From the NCBI GenBank assembly GCA_949317995.1, contig OX439043.1, forward strand, positions 62,780,822 to 62,844,821: 64,000 bases of DNA, given 5' to 3'. The notes below the pieces were generated by a model. That model was not told the DNA's origin. It worked only from the letters and a program-made list of their open reading frames with translations, and ran no database searches. Below, in pieces: positions 30,885 through 42,473 of the stretch; position 1 is the first letter of the stretch; every line of letters begins with the position of its first letter. Origin of the DNA: Acholoe squamosa (taxonomy: Eukaryota; Annelida; Polychaeta; Phyllodocida; Polynoidae). The translations under genes and the position numbers were made by a program.

Positions 30885-31196
30885 GCTACAACAGGTAAAT
30901 TCAGGGTGCTCGGTCAATGAATTACGCAATAGAATGTGTATATCTGAATTGCGGTATCTATGCGGTGGGATATGGCTGCCTTCAGTATGGACATAGGGTT
31001 TCTATGGGAGAAGGGAGCTACAACTAAGGATTGGACCATGAATGCAAAATTCTTCTTTCTTTGGCTAATATAGTCAACTTTAGGGTGCTCGGTCAATGAA
31101 TTAGGCAGTAGAATGTGTATATCTGAATTGCAGTATCGAGGCAATGGGATATGGCTATCTCGGGTATAGCCATAGGATTGCTATGGGAGTAGGGAG
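30885..31196 (+). repeat. ~179-bp satellite, right-arm copies (first block)
   Basis: The monomers run AGGGTGCTCGGTCAATGAATT, CTGAATTGCGGTATC, GTGGGATATGGCTATC, CATAGGATTGCTATGGGAG, GGACCATGAATGCAAAATTC. The block is interrupted by the insert at 31197-31796. Confidence 0.85.
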
Positions 31197-31796
31197 ATTT
31201 ATGCCATGGCGAATATCGACGACACTATAGATTAGTACTACTTACGCCGTATTCAATGGGGGGGGTGGAATACGATCCTCGCATATTCCGCGGCGCCATT
31301 TTGAAATTTATACAGAGTTAACTAGTTTCGTATTTAGGTATGGTTATTAGAAGTTTTACGGTAAAACAATGATTGAACTAGTTAAATAATATGTTATGAA
31401 TTGTTTAAGGTATATCCATGTATTAGCACCATGTTAAAAAAGAAGATATTGTCCTGCGCAAGGAACATTTCTATCGAAACTAAAAGTAGCGGCTAGCTCC
31501 GTATCACGTGACCTACTTCCATCGAACAAGCTGTCATGGCGGATGAAAACAAACCGGGATGACTCGACACGTTGAAAAACAGTAAATATGGTAGTGTTTC
31601 TTGAATTTAAAGCAATTTAAACCCGTGGGCCATGGCATAAATGCAAATGTCCACTCCCGTGAATAATTTCGCATCGTATTCACCTCGGTGAGGCTGTCCG
31701 CATTCAACTCAGCCGTATAACGGCTTCGTTGAATACGGACAGCCTCACCTCGATGAATACGATGCGAAATTATTCACTGGTCGTGGACATTTGCTT
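31197..31796. mobile_element. TIR-like element with a 150-bp perfect-looking hairpin
   Basis: It interrupts the satellite between GGGAG and CTACAGATTGGACC. It starts ATGCCATGGCGAATATC. At its right side, 31643-31794 forms a hairpin: GCAAATGTCCAC..AATAATTTCGCATCG pairs with CGATGCGAAATTATT..GTGGACATTTGC. The stem is about 57 bp and the loop is short. It is related to 3497-3735. Confidence 0.6.
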
Positions 31797-32756
31797 ATGT
31801 ATCTACAGATTGGACCATGAATGAAAAATTCTTCTTTCGTTAGCTACTACAGGTAATTTCAGGGTGCTCGGTCAATGAATTAGCCAATAGTATGTGCATA
31901 ACTGAATTGCGGTATCGATGCAGTGGGATATGGGTATCTCTGGTATAGACATAGGATTGCTATGGCAGTAAGGAGGTATACCTACAGATTGGACCATGAA
32001 TGCAAAATTCTTCTCTCTTTGGCTAACATAGTCAACTTTAGGGTGCTCGGTCAATGAATTAGGCAGTAGAATGTGTATATCTGAATTGCGGTATCGATGC
32101 AGTGGGATATGGCTATCTCGGGTATAGCCATAGGATTGCTATGGGAGTAGGGAGCTACAACTAAGGACTGGACCATGAATGCAAAATTCTTCTTTTACTA
32201 GCTACAATGGGCAATTTCAGGGTGCTCGGTCAATGAATTAGGCAATAGCACATGCATAACTGAATTGCGGTATCAATGCAGTGGGATATGGCTATCTATG
32301 GTATAGCCATAGGATTGCTATGGGAGTAGGGAGCTACAACTAAGGATTGGACCATAAATGCAAAATTCTTCTTTCTTTGGCTAAAATAGGCAATTTCAGG
32401 GTGCTCGGTCAATGAATTAGGCAATAGCACGTGCATAACTGAATTGCGGTATTGATGCAGTGGGATATGGGTATCTCTGGTATAGACATAGGATTGCTAT
32501 GGCAGTAAGGAGGTATACCTACAGATTGGACCATGAATGCAAAATTCTTCTCTCTTTGGCTACTATATAGTCAACTTTAGGGTACTCGGTCAATGAATTG
32601 GGCAGTAGAATGTGTATATCTGAATTGCGGTATCACTGCAGTGGGATATGGCTATCTCGGGTATAGCCATAGGATTGCTATGGGAGAAGGGAGCTACAAC
32701 TAAGGACTGGACCATGAATGCAAAATTCTTCTTTTCTTTGCTACAATAGGTAATTC
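31797..32756 (+). repeat. ~179-bp satellite, right-arm copies (second block)
   Basis: About five to six further monomers with the same blocks as 30885-31196. The array ends where the GATCACTC-type array begins. Confidence 0.85.
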
Positions 32757-32905
32757 AATGTGTGAGTGATCTAGGGGGTCTGGTGTGAGGTTGCCAGTGA
32801 TCTAGGAGCTACGGCTAGTGTGCGAGCATCCTAGGGAGGTCAGCAGGAGGTTGCGAGTGATCTGGGAGGCTGGTAGCAGTGTGTTAGTGACCTAGGGAGT
32901 GATAC
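32757..32905. repeat. GATCACTC tandem array, right arm (reverse complement)
   Basis: Units such as GAGTGATCTAGG and GCGAGTGATCTGGGAGGCTG mirror 29575-30045, with only four to five copies. Confidence 0.8.
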
Positions 32906-32924
32906 TAGGAATTCCCCAGGAGGA

Positions 32925-33270
32925 GGGACGGATCTTGTTAGATACTGATGCCTCGGATATCGGGCTGGGGGCCTTTCTGTCGTAGCAGCAGAGCGAGAGG
33001 GAAGTGGTGCCGTCATAAGCCAGCATAGCCCTCACCAAACAGGAATGCAACTATTATGTCACCTGGCGGGAGCTCTTGGCCATCATCTTCGGATTGAAGC
33101 GCTTCTGGCACTATTTACTCGGTAGGCATCTGCAGATAAGGACCAACCATCCAGCCTTGAAATGGGTTTAGGCCTTTAAGGAGCCTTAGGTTCAGGTGGC
33201 CCTGTGGCTCCAAGTACTGGACATTTACGACTACAGTGTAGGCCACCGACCGTCTCTCACGAATCCCCTA
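32925..33270 (+). mobile_element. fossil Ty3/gypsy pol fragment (RNase H region), right arm
   Basis: Mirror copy of 29205-29565 with the same RNase H-like blocks (LLDTDASDIGLGAFLS; TWRELLAIIFGLKRFW) and a following LDIYDYSVGHRP segment typical of the RNase H/tether region. It is a broken fragment. Confidence 0.75.
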
Positions 33271-33322
33271 TGGGCAGTGTGGAAGGACTGATGTTGGAAG
33301 AGTTGGCAGGGTCTGTTTATGG

Positions 33323-33699
33323 TGTCACCACCCTAAATCGGACCACTTCCAGGGTTTACTGGCCGAATAGTTCCTTCTGAACTTAGTTATTTTGAGGAAT
33401 TTGGCCCCAAGGGGAGAGAAAGAGGGGCCAAACCCATTGTTATTTGGTATCAGAATGATGAGAAGGAGTGTTTCAATAGTCCCAGAATATTTTTTGTTCA
33501 AAACATAAATTCAGTGGAAGTTTATGGGGGTGAAGGGGTCCTGATGTGTATTCATGCACTGATCAGGCCTCACTATGCAAAATTCACTACCTGGTTACCA
33601 TGGCAATTTGCACAAAATCTAGCCTGACTCTGTTTATGTGGACCTATCTTATTTTTTTCTCCATTTCATAAGCTAAAATATGGTGTAGGTGGTGACAAC
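33323..33699. mobile_element. TIR element, GGTGTCACCACCCTAAA end, right arm
   Basis: Mirror copy of 28683-29151. The end next to the MITE (GTAGGTGGTGACA) is diverged. Confidence 0.55.
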
Positions 33700-33703
33700 T
33701 TAA

Positions 33704-34103
33704 GGTAGTGGTCATTATTTATCAACAGGGGGCGGTGGGTTTTTGCGCTGATGCGCAGAAATTTTTTACTACCCCCCCATCGACGGCAGTCAACAATTTT
33801 TTGGGCCCCCCCACACCAGAGGCGCGGAAAACTTTCGTGCCCCTCTTTGATCTAAAGTTGCGTGCTGGCTTTTTTGCTAAAAAGAGGGTATATTTTTTTA
33901 GTCCCCCCTCAAGAGTGGTCAAATTTTTTTCTGAACTTTTTTTACGCCCCCCTCAAACCCCCAAGTAGAATTTTTTCAACCCCTCTGATGGGGGGTCAAA
34001 ATAATTTCACCTGTTTTCAGAGGAAAACCTAGCGCATTTACTATTAAAAGGGCACGTTTGCGCACGATTTTCGTCACTAAGTTGTTAGATAATGATCACT
34101 CCC
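33704..34103. mobile_element. Harbinger-like MITE (GGGAGTG ends), right arm
   Basis: Reverse-complement counterpart of 28255-28678. The right end TGATCACTCCC is followed by TTA. The left end reads GGTAGTGGTCATTATTTATC, with one base of the terminus changed. Confidence 0.7.
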
Positions 34104-34214
34104 TTAGAACCTTCAAATTTTTTTAGACCCCCATCAGCCTGATCCAGCCTGCAGATCAGGAGGGGTCTGATTTTTTTATGTCCCCCTCCCCTTAACTCTT
34201 GAATCGATTCTTGT

Positions 34215-34735
34215 TTGGTGGATGTTCGGGTTAGGCAGAGAGTGTTGGGTGGATGTTCGGGTAAGGCGGGGAGTGTTGGGTGGATGTTCGGGTAAGGCGG
34301 GGAGTGTTGGGTGGATGTTCGGGTTAGGCGGGGAATGTTGGGTGGATGTTCGGGTTAGGCGGGGACTGTTGGGTGGATGTTCAGGTTAGGCGGAGAGTCT
34401 TTGGTGGATGTTCGGGTTAGGCGGAGAGTGTTGGGTGGATGTTCGGGTTAGGCTGGGAGCATTGGGTGGATGTTCAGGTTAGGCGGAGAGTGTTGGGTGG
34501 ATGTTCGGGTTAGGCAGAGAGTGTTGGGTGGATTTTCGGGTTAGGCGGAGAGTGTTGGGTGATTGTTCGGGTTAGGCTGAGAGTGTTGGTTGGATGTTCG
34601 GGTTAGGCGGGGAGCATTGGGTGGATGTTCAGGTTAGGCGGGGAGTGTTGGGTGGATGTTGAGGCTAGGCGGGGAGTGTTCGGTGGATGTAGGCCTACCG
34701 GGTGGGAGGGTCTGATGGATGTAGGGGTTAGACGG
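34215..34735. repeat. 30-bp minisatellite, right arm, first block
   Basis: Reverse complement of the 26600-28165 unit (GGATGTTCGGGTTAGGCGGG, GAGTGTTGGGT). It is less regular than the left arm and has one GTAGGCCTACCGGGTGGGAG variant. Confidence 0.9.
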
Positions 34736-34794
34736 GGAGGGTTGGATGGATGTATGGAGAAGATAGGATTATATCCATGCAAAATCTAAATATA

Positions 34795-35468
34795 CAGTGA
34801 AATTCCTTTACTACGAATCCTGTTACAACGAATTTTCGTTTATAACAAACAAATCTCTTTGTCCCAAATCACCCCAATACATTTCTTTAGTAAAATTATC
34901 CCCTTATAATGAACTTTACACCATCTGGAATCGTTTATAACGAATTTTTCCTGGCTTATACAAGCATTTTTCGGTATCTATGGGGTGTTAGGGTGTGTGA
35001 TAGGGCTTCTACAGCTGTCTCTATTGACTTCTGGGTGGCAGAAGGGGAAAGGGAGGTGGGGTGTTAGGGTGTGTGATAGGGCTTCTACAGCCGTCTCTAT
35101 TGAACTCTGGGCGGCAGGAGGGGTATGGGAGGTGGGGGGGGGGTGTTAGGGTGTGTGATAGGGCTTCTACAGCCGTCTCTATTGAACTCTGGGCGGCAGG
35201 AGGGGTATGGGAGGTGTGGGGGGGGGGGGGTGTTAGGGTGTGTGATAGGGCTTCTACAGCCGTCTCTATTGAACTCTGGGCGGCATAAGGGGTAGAGCAG
35301 GTGATTTCTTTCTTTTTTTTTTTTTTTTTTGGGGGGGGGGTATTAGGGTGTGTGATAGGCATTCTTACACCCCTTTCCAATATGATGTATGATTTGGTTA
35401 CAACGAAATTCGTTTACAACGAATTTTTTTCCTTGTCCCAAGCACTTTGTTATAACGGAATTTTACTG
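34795..35468. mobile_element. pogo/Tc1-like MITE carrying its own tandem array
   Basis: Ends are CAGTGAAATTCC..TTACAACGAA and TTATAACGGAATTTTACTG, with TA on each side (34793-34794 and 35469-35470). TA targeting and a CAGT.. terminus fit pogo/Tc1-mariner. Inside, 34975-35360 holds four or more units of ~76-90 bp containing GTTAGGGTGTGTGATAGGGC and TTCTACAGCCGTCTCTATTG. It is present only in the right arm, so it is younger than the inverted duplication. Confidence 0.7.
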
Positions 35469-35704
35469 TAGAAGTACCAGTAAACACTTTGACAGCAATA
35501 CTGCCTAAATCTACGGCCACAGGAAACAAAAATGCATTTTTGACAGCATTCTACGTCATTTCTCCTTAATCCTATGACATTGAGACCATATTTTTTGGCA
35601 TCTTCAGAGAATTCCCTACAAGATACACTATTGACTTTTATTTCTAGGCCTATTTAAACCCTAAATACCCAGTAGTAGAAGAAAACACTTTGACATCAAT
35701 ACTG

Positions 35705-36530
35705 CCAAAGTAGTCGGGGGATGTTCTGGTTAGGCGGAGAGTGTTGGGTGGATGTAGGCCTACCGGGTGGGAGGCAGGGAGTGTTTGGTGGATGTTCGGG
35801 TTAGGCGGGGAGTGTTGGGTGGATGTTCGGGTTAGGCGGGGAGTGTTGGGTGGATGTAGGCCTACCGGGTGGGAGGCGGGGAGTGTTTGGTGGATGTTCG
35901 GGTTAGGCGGGGAGTGTTTGGTGGATGTTCGGGTTAGGCGGGGAGTGTTGGGTGGATGTTCGGGTTAGGCGGGGAGTGTTGGGTGGATGTTCAGGTTAGG
36001 CTGAGAGTGTTGGGTGGATGTTCGGGTTAGGCGGGGAGTGTTGGGTGATTGTTCGGGTTAGGCTGAGAGTGTTGGGTGGATGTTCGGGTTAGGCGGGGAG
36101 TGTTGGGTGGATGTTCAGGTTAGGCGGGGAATGTTCGGTGGATATAGGCCTACCGGGTGGGAGGCGGGGAGTGTTTGGTGGATGTTCGGGTTAGGCGGGG
36201 AGTGTTGGTTGGATGTTCGGTTTAGGCGGAGAGTGTTGGGTGGATGTTCGGGTTAGGCGGAGAGTGTTGGGTGGATGTAGGCCTACCGGGTGGGAGGCGG
36301 GGAGTGTTTGGTGGATGTTTGGGTTAGGCGGGGAGTGTTGGGTGGATGTTCGGGTCAGGTCGGGTTAGGCGGGGAGTGTTGGGTGGATGTTTGGGTTAGG
36401 AGGGGAGTGTTGGGTGGATGTTCGGGTTGGGGGGGGAGTGTTGGGTGGATGTTCTGGTTAGGCGGGGCGTGTTGGTTGGATATTCGGGTAAGGCGGCCAG
36501 TGTTTGGTAGATGTTCGGGTTAGGTACTGC
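35705..36530. repeat. 30-bp minisatellite, right arm, second block
   Basis: The same unit continues beyond the pogo-like MITE and ~240 bp of non-repeat sequence, with several GGCCTACCGGGTGGGAGG variants. The frames open across it are repeat artefacts. Confidence 0.9.
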
Positions 36531-36574
36531 ATGTACTACTCCCTGGTTACCGATCGAATCTGACCCGTCTGCGG

Positions 36575-36773
36575 TCGAGTCTAGGGCTGTCACGCCGAAG
36601 CCACTCACTCACCCGGTACCCTGGGGCCGGGGACATAGGCCTCCACTACGGACTCCTCCCTTCTTAATTCCCTTTAGCCTTAGCCTCCGTAGTGGAGGCC
36701 TCCGTCCCCGGCACCCGGGTACCGGATGACAGTGAGGGGCTTCGGCGTGACAGGCCTAGACTCCTGGGAACTG
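36575..36773. repeat. 199-bp inverted repeat with ~90-bp arms
   Basis: GAGTCTAGGGCTGTCACGCC through GGCCTCCACTACGGA is answered by TCCGTAGTGGAGGCCTCC through CGTGACAGGCCTAGACTC. One arm also appears alone at 26430-26510 and in part at 26095-26165. It may be a separate fold-back MITE that also marks the edges of the large inverted repeat. Confidence 0.7.
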
Positions 36774-36796
36774 CCGACTTGGCCACGGAGCACCCA

Positions 36797-38836
36797 TCCT
36801 TGGGGGGGGGGCGGTTGGTCAAAACAATTTTGGCCCTCGTCGGCGTCGAGTGTGGGGGGGGCGGGGTGTGTAGACTGAGTATCATCTGAGTCACGGGTGG
36901 GGTACGAGGGTGGCTAGGGGGTGCGCAATTTTTTTTCCGCGTGTCCGCGTGCAACCCTGAGCTATAACCCTACGCCTACGGGCTAGGAGTCACGGACGTG
37001 AATTCGCGCAAAAGTTGGCCCGCACAGGAGGCCTAGATCTATCTTCATCTTGTTTATGTTCTCATAAACCCTACCCAAGTGACTCATGAATATGAATTCA
37101 ATGGGTCATATCAAGTATTGGACAGTATTTTGTTCAATGTTTATTGCCATTGTGGCAGAAAGCACATGGTATGGTTGGTCGTTTAATGGCGGGGATGGCC
37201 TTCCATAACTTTCGCATATTCACCACCGGAACCAGGGACACACTTCCGATCATACCGTTTCTCCCCGAAAGGGTTCACGGCAGTGAGTACAGTGAGGTGG
37301 CACCATCTAGTGAGTATTGAAAGAACTAAATCCCACCAGCTAAACCCAGGCCCTATCTGCACGCTACCTATTGCAAAAACAGTCAACTAAAATCAACACA
37401 TTGGATCAAAGAGAGAAAAATCTTTTCAACCAATCACAGCAAAGCAAAATTTCAGTGCAGAACACCCCAATATTATGCAAATAAGCTGTATTTGAGTGTA
37501 AACTATAATGGGAGCCGGTCTATGTTATGACTTCTAAAGACCTGATTAGGTAATTAAGAAAGGTTATTCATAACAAACCGTCTCCTATAAAAAAATGAAG
37601 GACAATGATATTACAACATGAACCAGAGTCAACAAACATTCATGGGGATTGGGGAATGATACTATTTTGAGGGAGTCCATAAATGATGTCATGCTAGTAG
37701 ATAAAGTGGTGCGCAGACTTTTTTGCTAAAAATAGCGCAACATTTTGTAAGTTCCCCACTGAAATTCACTCCCGCCCAGGCCCCAACCCCATTAATACTA
37801 ATTAGGGATGAGTCATCTATTGCCAGGTGTGTGTGTGGGGGGGGGCTTGTTAAATATAATTTTTTAAATCCAGCTCCTTGGTGGAGGGGGGGGGGTCAAA
37901 CCCTGATAAACCTTCATTCTGGGGAGGATGGGGGGGGGGGGTCAATTTAGTTTTTGGTTGATTTTACCTCCACTAAATGTATACTGACAGCTAGCGGTTT
38001 GAAACAGGTCAAAGGACAAAACATAATGGGAGATCCAAGTACTGCCTGTCCGCAAATGTGCGTCGCGATGAGTACTTGAATTGCCCATGTTATAATGATA
38101 TTTAGTTTTGACCCCCACCCCCCAGTCTTAATTATTGGGTTTTGCCCCCCCCCCCAACTATAGGTCCATACTCCATGGCTCAAAAAACATACCCAGGTAT
38201 TTACAATGTCATTTGTCATCTCTCGAGTACAATAACCATATGTCACCTCAGCTTAGGGCAGAGTCATTTATTGTGAGCTGGGGGGAAAGGGGGGTGGGGG
38301 CTTGATGGATTTTGGTGGAAATGGGATTGGCTGTCGAAAGGGCGTTAAACATCTATTACTCACTAACTCCCCCCACCTGGCAATAAATATGACTCGTTAT
38401 GACAACTGGTCCACTTCCAATCATCCTCAAATGATCAATTAATTTAATGGACGGCAATCATGACCTTTTACAATTAAGGGAGTGGTAATTATTTATCAAC
38501 AGAGGGGGTGGTGGGTTCTTAGCGCAGACACGCGAAATTTTTTTGCGCACCCCGTGCCAGAGACCCAGATAATTTTTCACGCCCCTCTTTGAACTCGGGG
38601 TAGTAGCGCGCAGGCTTTTTTGTTAAAAAGAGGGTAAATTTTTTTAAGCCCCCCCCCCTATTTATGGTGCTGTAACATGGGGTTACATTGGCCACCCTAT
38701 ACTACTTTGGCCGCCTCATAGGAAAGTGTTTATAATCCATACACAGTGAAACCCATATAAAGTACTGCAAAAATAGTTCAGCAAAATCATCCCTGATATA
38801 ATTCTACATGTTTTAAAAAGTGTGGCAAAAAAGTAG
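36797..38836. other. gene-free spacer
   Basis: No coding exon is recognised. It contains G-rich runs, a GGGAGTG MITE fragment at 38478-38660 and a tail fragment of the SINE-like repeat at 38335-38375. Confidence 0.5.
38478..38660. mobile_element. Harbinger-like MITE (GGGAGTG end), fragment
   Basis: Left end GGGAGTGGTAATTATTTATC after TTAA, then the family blocks GCGCAGACACGCG and AAAAAGAGGGTAAATTTTTT. The right half is absent. Confidence 0.6.
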
Positions 38837-40505
38837 TGTAGCGGAATTCCCCGCAAAGGGGGTCTAGTACTTCTCGTTGTGTTCTTACTGAAAGGAAGCC
38901 AGAAAGCTCCAAGTTTGGACCACTAGGATGGTGTTAACACCAGGTCAAGGACAGATGACGACAAGGAAAATACAGTTCAATACATTTTATTACAAAAAGA
39001 AATGACCAGTATTCGTCCACAAAATCTATGTAAATAAATGAAAGTTAAGGGGCCAGGTCTATGCTAAGCCCATATGTATATGTGAAAATTACAGTAGAGG
39101 GGCCAGGACTCCACTAAGCCCAAACATATATATATGAAAATATAAAAAGGGGGGCCAGGACATCACTAAGCCCACACATATGTGATAACTATGGACAGGG
39201 GCCAGGTCTCCGCTAAGCCCATACGTAAATAAAGTTAAAGTTGAGAGGGCCAGGTCTCCGCTAAGCCCCAAAAGTATGGTATACCTAAAAATAATATGTG
39301 AATACATGAAAGAGGGGAGTGGGGCAACCACAGGTTGGAATTCTAGGGACACTAGAACACGGTGGCGGCCTGGAGATGTTAAGGCAAAGTTCCTAAATTC
39401 TCAGTTCTCGGTTGAGCTGGGGACTGTGGGAGGCTGCAAGTCTCCAGCGGGGTGACTCCAAGTTGTGTCTCATGAGGGAACTGCGGGAGCCTGCGCTTCG
39501 AGCTTTTTTGTTTGTTTGTTTAGTTTTACGTCCGGGGGCCATAAAGGAACTCAGACATTCAAGGTTTCTCGGACATTAAGTCCTTTCTTTTCTGTTTGGA
39601 CAGGTATTTATATGCTGCTTGCCCGACACAGCAGTGACCGAATCTATGAATGATCGAATCTATGAGATGAATGACCGCATCTATGAGGAAGGGTGAGGGG
39701 GAAAACCGCTACCAGGGCTTCATTCCCCTACTCTTTTCGATTGATAGCAAGTGTCCTTTTATTTGCCTGGTCCCATAGACAGGGCCAGACAAACCACGGC
39801 CTTTGATCACTCAGACGTGGTTCACTGAGGGGGAATCCCATGGCAAAAGGCAAGCATGTACGCCCGGGACCGCGCATATGGACACCAGCTGCCCACATGC
39901 TCACCCCAAGACACAAGAAGCCCCAAGTTTGTCGCCTTTTACGAATCTGGTATGCCCACTGGTAGAATGGAAGGAGGAAAATTCCTCCTTCGTGGACTCC
40001 CAATGAAGTTATTCTGCTCCTCCATGCCCTCGCATGAAGGTCCCCACTCCACAGGGGGAGCGCTTCGAGCTGGGCCTCCAAGATGGTGGGGGAGTTGGAC
40101 ATCACAACTCACAGGGGTCTACCAAAAATTTGAGCAGCTGCTCCAGGGTAAGGCAGTAGTTTCTGGAGAAAGACTGTCAGAATTGGAGCTGCGCTCCAGG
40201 ACAGTGCAGAGTGAGAGCCAAGATAGGTTCTGTCTGACTGGACAAGCCAGACTACTTATATAGACCCTGGCTGGAGCTGGTCAGGTGGTCAGCCCCAGGA
40301 AATGGGAAGAGGCCTAACAGGACTCCATAGGGCCTAACAGGGCCCTGACAGGACTGCCCTGATTGGCTGGAATTTTAGCCTGAATTTATGGTATAACCGG
40401 ACAATTTCCTAACAATACAACAATGCCATGTTGGTGAAACGGCCCCGGATTGGCCACACTGGGAGTGCAAATTTTGGGGGCACCCCTACCAAGAAAGGTT
40501 GGTAG
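38837..40505 (-). mobile_element. older LTR of a related Ty3/gypsy family, reverse orientation (left part)
   Basis: Starts TGTAGCGGAATTCCCCGCAA, the reverse complement of the young element's LTR end. It then follows that LTR backwards (GGGCCAGGTCTCCGCTAAGC repeats, TATATAG box region, CCCTGATTGGCTGGAATTT) with clear divergence. It is interrupted by the repeat at 39505-39795. The young element sits in it at 40505/51195, and it resumes at 51199. It is a fossil, and no matching internal region is seen nearby. Confidence 0.8.
39505..39795 (+). repeat. dispersed repeat inserted in the older LTR
   Basis: Same blocks and order as 7040-7335 (TTAAGTCCTTTCTTTTC, TGGACAGGTATTTATATGCT, GAGGGGGAAAACCGCTA). 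Confidence 0.6.
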
Positions 40506-42341
40506 TGTCGCGGCCACGGTCTTGGCGCCGATCGCTCCCCGCCTGAGTGGCGACCGCTCCCGTGAGGGACGACGCTGTCTCCGGTCCCCCTCCCCCTCAC
40601 CCGTGCGGTTCTTGTCGATCTCGCCCGTGGCCCGGTTATCTTTCCCACATCAATCTCCCAAATCTAAAATGAAGTCAGCTCCCAGGTTATAGTAGGGAGG
40701 TGGACTGGAAGTTTAGGCATACCTACCAACCTTTGTTTAGTCTGTATTCTTTAGTTTAGGGGTATATGTTGATGAAACAGTGACAGCACTCCAGCTTCCT
40801 TCTTCACCCTGTCACTCGTGGACAGGGACTGAAGTAACCGGTCCCGCACGCGGGGCCCTGTTTCTACCCAAGCTTTGTAAAATATGCCTTATCTGCACAA
40901 AGTCACACAATTTAAAGTAGCACTATGGTTAGATATGACTTTAATTAAAGTAGCCTCTTTAGTTTTATTGACAAAATATTAGTGCAAACCACTGTATTTT
41001 TAAGTCAACTGACAGCCTGATCTGTACTGGGAAAATAGAGGCAGTGGCCATTTTGGCCCCAAGCCAGTCCCCAAATTTGGCACCCCCAGTATGGTAAATT
41101 CTGGACATATTTACATAATTCAAGTAGTGACTCCCACTAACTTGGGGTCATAGACCATTATGGCATTGTTGTATTTTTAAGAAATTGTCTCATTATTCCA
41201 TAAATTCAGACTGAAATTCCAGCCAATCAGGGCAGCCCTGTCAGAGCCCTGTTGGGCCCTATGGGGTCCTGTTAGGCCCTCCCCTATTGGCTGGGGCTGG
41301 TCAGGTGGTCAGGCCCAGCCAAGCTCTATATAAGCAGTCCAGCCTGCTCAGTCAGGCAGAACCAAACTGGCTCTCACCACACACACTGCCAACTAGGAGC
41401 AACTCACCACCAGCTCACCAACCCACTGCTAACAAGGAGCAGTCTCCACCACCTCACTGCCAACTAGGAGCAACTCACCACCAGCTCACCAACCCACTGC
41501 TAACAAGGAGCAGTCTCCACCGCCTCACTGCCAACAAGGAGCAGTCTCCACCACCTCACTGCCAACCAGGAGCAGTCTTCGCACCTTCCAGGGTCCACCC
41601 CACTGGAACCGAACAACTTTAACATGAGTCCCAGTCACTCAACCGAACACCCTGTCGCACCTTCCCAGGTCCACCCCACTGGAACAGAACAACTTTAACA
41701 TGAGTCCGAGTCACTCAACCAAACGCCGTGTCGCACCTTCTCGGGTCCACCCCACCAGAACCGAACAACTTTAACATGAATCCGAATCACTCAACCGAAC
41801 ACCTTTAATACGGGCCATCCCTAGCTCAGCTGGAGGAGCCATTAAACTTTACTTACGTTGGGCTTAGCGGAGACCTGGCCCCCATCCATAGTTATCATAT
41901 ACGTGTGGGCTTAGCGATGTCCTGGCCCCATCAACTTTAACTTTATTTACGTTGGGCTTAGCGGAGACCTGGCCCCTATCCATAGTTATCACCTACGTGT
42001 GGGCTTAGCGATGTCCTGGCCCCATCAACTTTAACTTTATTTACGTTGGGCTTAGCGGAGACCTGGCCACTATCCATAGTTATCACCTACGTGTGGGCTT
42101 AGCAATGTCCTGGCCCGTTTGATATAGAAATTTAGTGTAACTGATAGAGACCACCTTGTTGAATATTTTACTTTAGAATAAAAGAATGTATAACTGTAAT
42201 CCCCAGGTTGTCTTATGTCCTTGACCTGGTGTTAACGCCATCCTAGTGGTCCGAACTTGGAGCTTTCTAGTTCCCCTCTTAGTAAGAACACAACGAGAAG
42301 TACTAGACCCCGCACCACCCTTTGCGGGGAATTCCGCTACA
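40506..42341 (+). repeat. 5' LTR
   Basis: A TATA box (TATATAA, 41327-41333) lies just downstream of a GCCAATCA-like element. AATAAA is at 42177-42182. The transcribed part contains three sets of tandem repeats: CTGCCAACTAGGAGCAACTC-type units (41385-41580), ~68-bp CACTGGAACCGAACAACTTT units (41585-41810) and ~83-bp TTGGGCTTAGCGGAGACCTG units (41850-42115). Confidence 0.95.
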
Positions 42342-42346
42342 GAAAA

Positions 42347-42366
42347 TGGTGCCATGACCAGGATGG
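42347..42366 (+). promoter_or_regulatory. putative primer-binding site of the Ty3/gypsy element
   Basis: TGGTGCCATGACCAGGATGG starts five bases after the LTR, and TGG would pair with a tRNA CCA end. I cannot say which tRNA. Confidence 0.5.
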
Positions 42367-42473
42367 CTAAGTCACACTAGCAAGGATATTTGATTAACTT
42401 TTCAGTTCACACTCTTTGGTTATCCTGAACACCCGCGACTGTGCACGGGCCTGACCCGCTGCAAGCTGCAACC

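Larger units (their letters stand above)
26392..36796. repeat. 10.4-kb mosaic inverted repeat (giant fold-back structure)
   Basis: The outer left end (GGGTGCTCCGTGGCCAAGTC) is matched by its reverse complement at 36777-36796 (GACTTGGCCACGGAGCACCC). Moving inward, both arms hold the same modules in mirror order: 30-bp minisatellite, a GGGAGTG MITE, a GGTGTCACC element, a fossil RNase H fragment, a GATCACTC array and a ~179-bp satellite. The arms differ by substitutions and by insertions, such as the pogo-like MITE only in the right arm, so the duplication is not recent. The centre of symmetry lies near 30.33-30.88 kb. Confidence 0.85.

Noticed and set aside
26392-36796. Assembly artefact (hairpin-type chimera)
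   Set aside because: The arms differ by many substitutions, array sizes and a MITE present in only one arm, which a technical fold-back would not produce.
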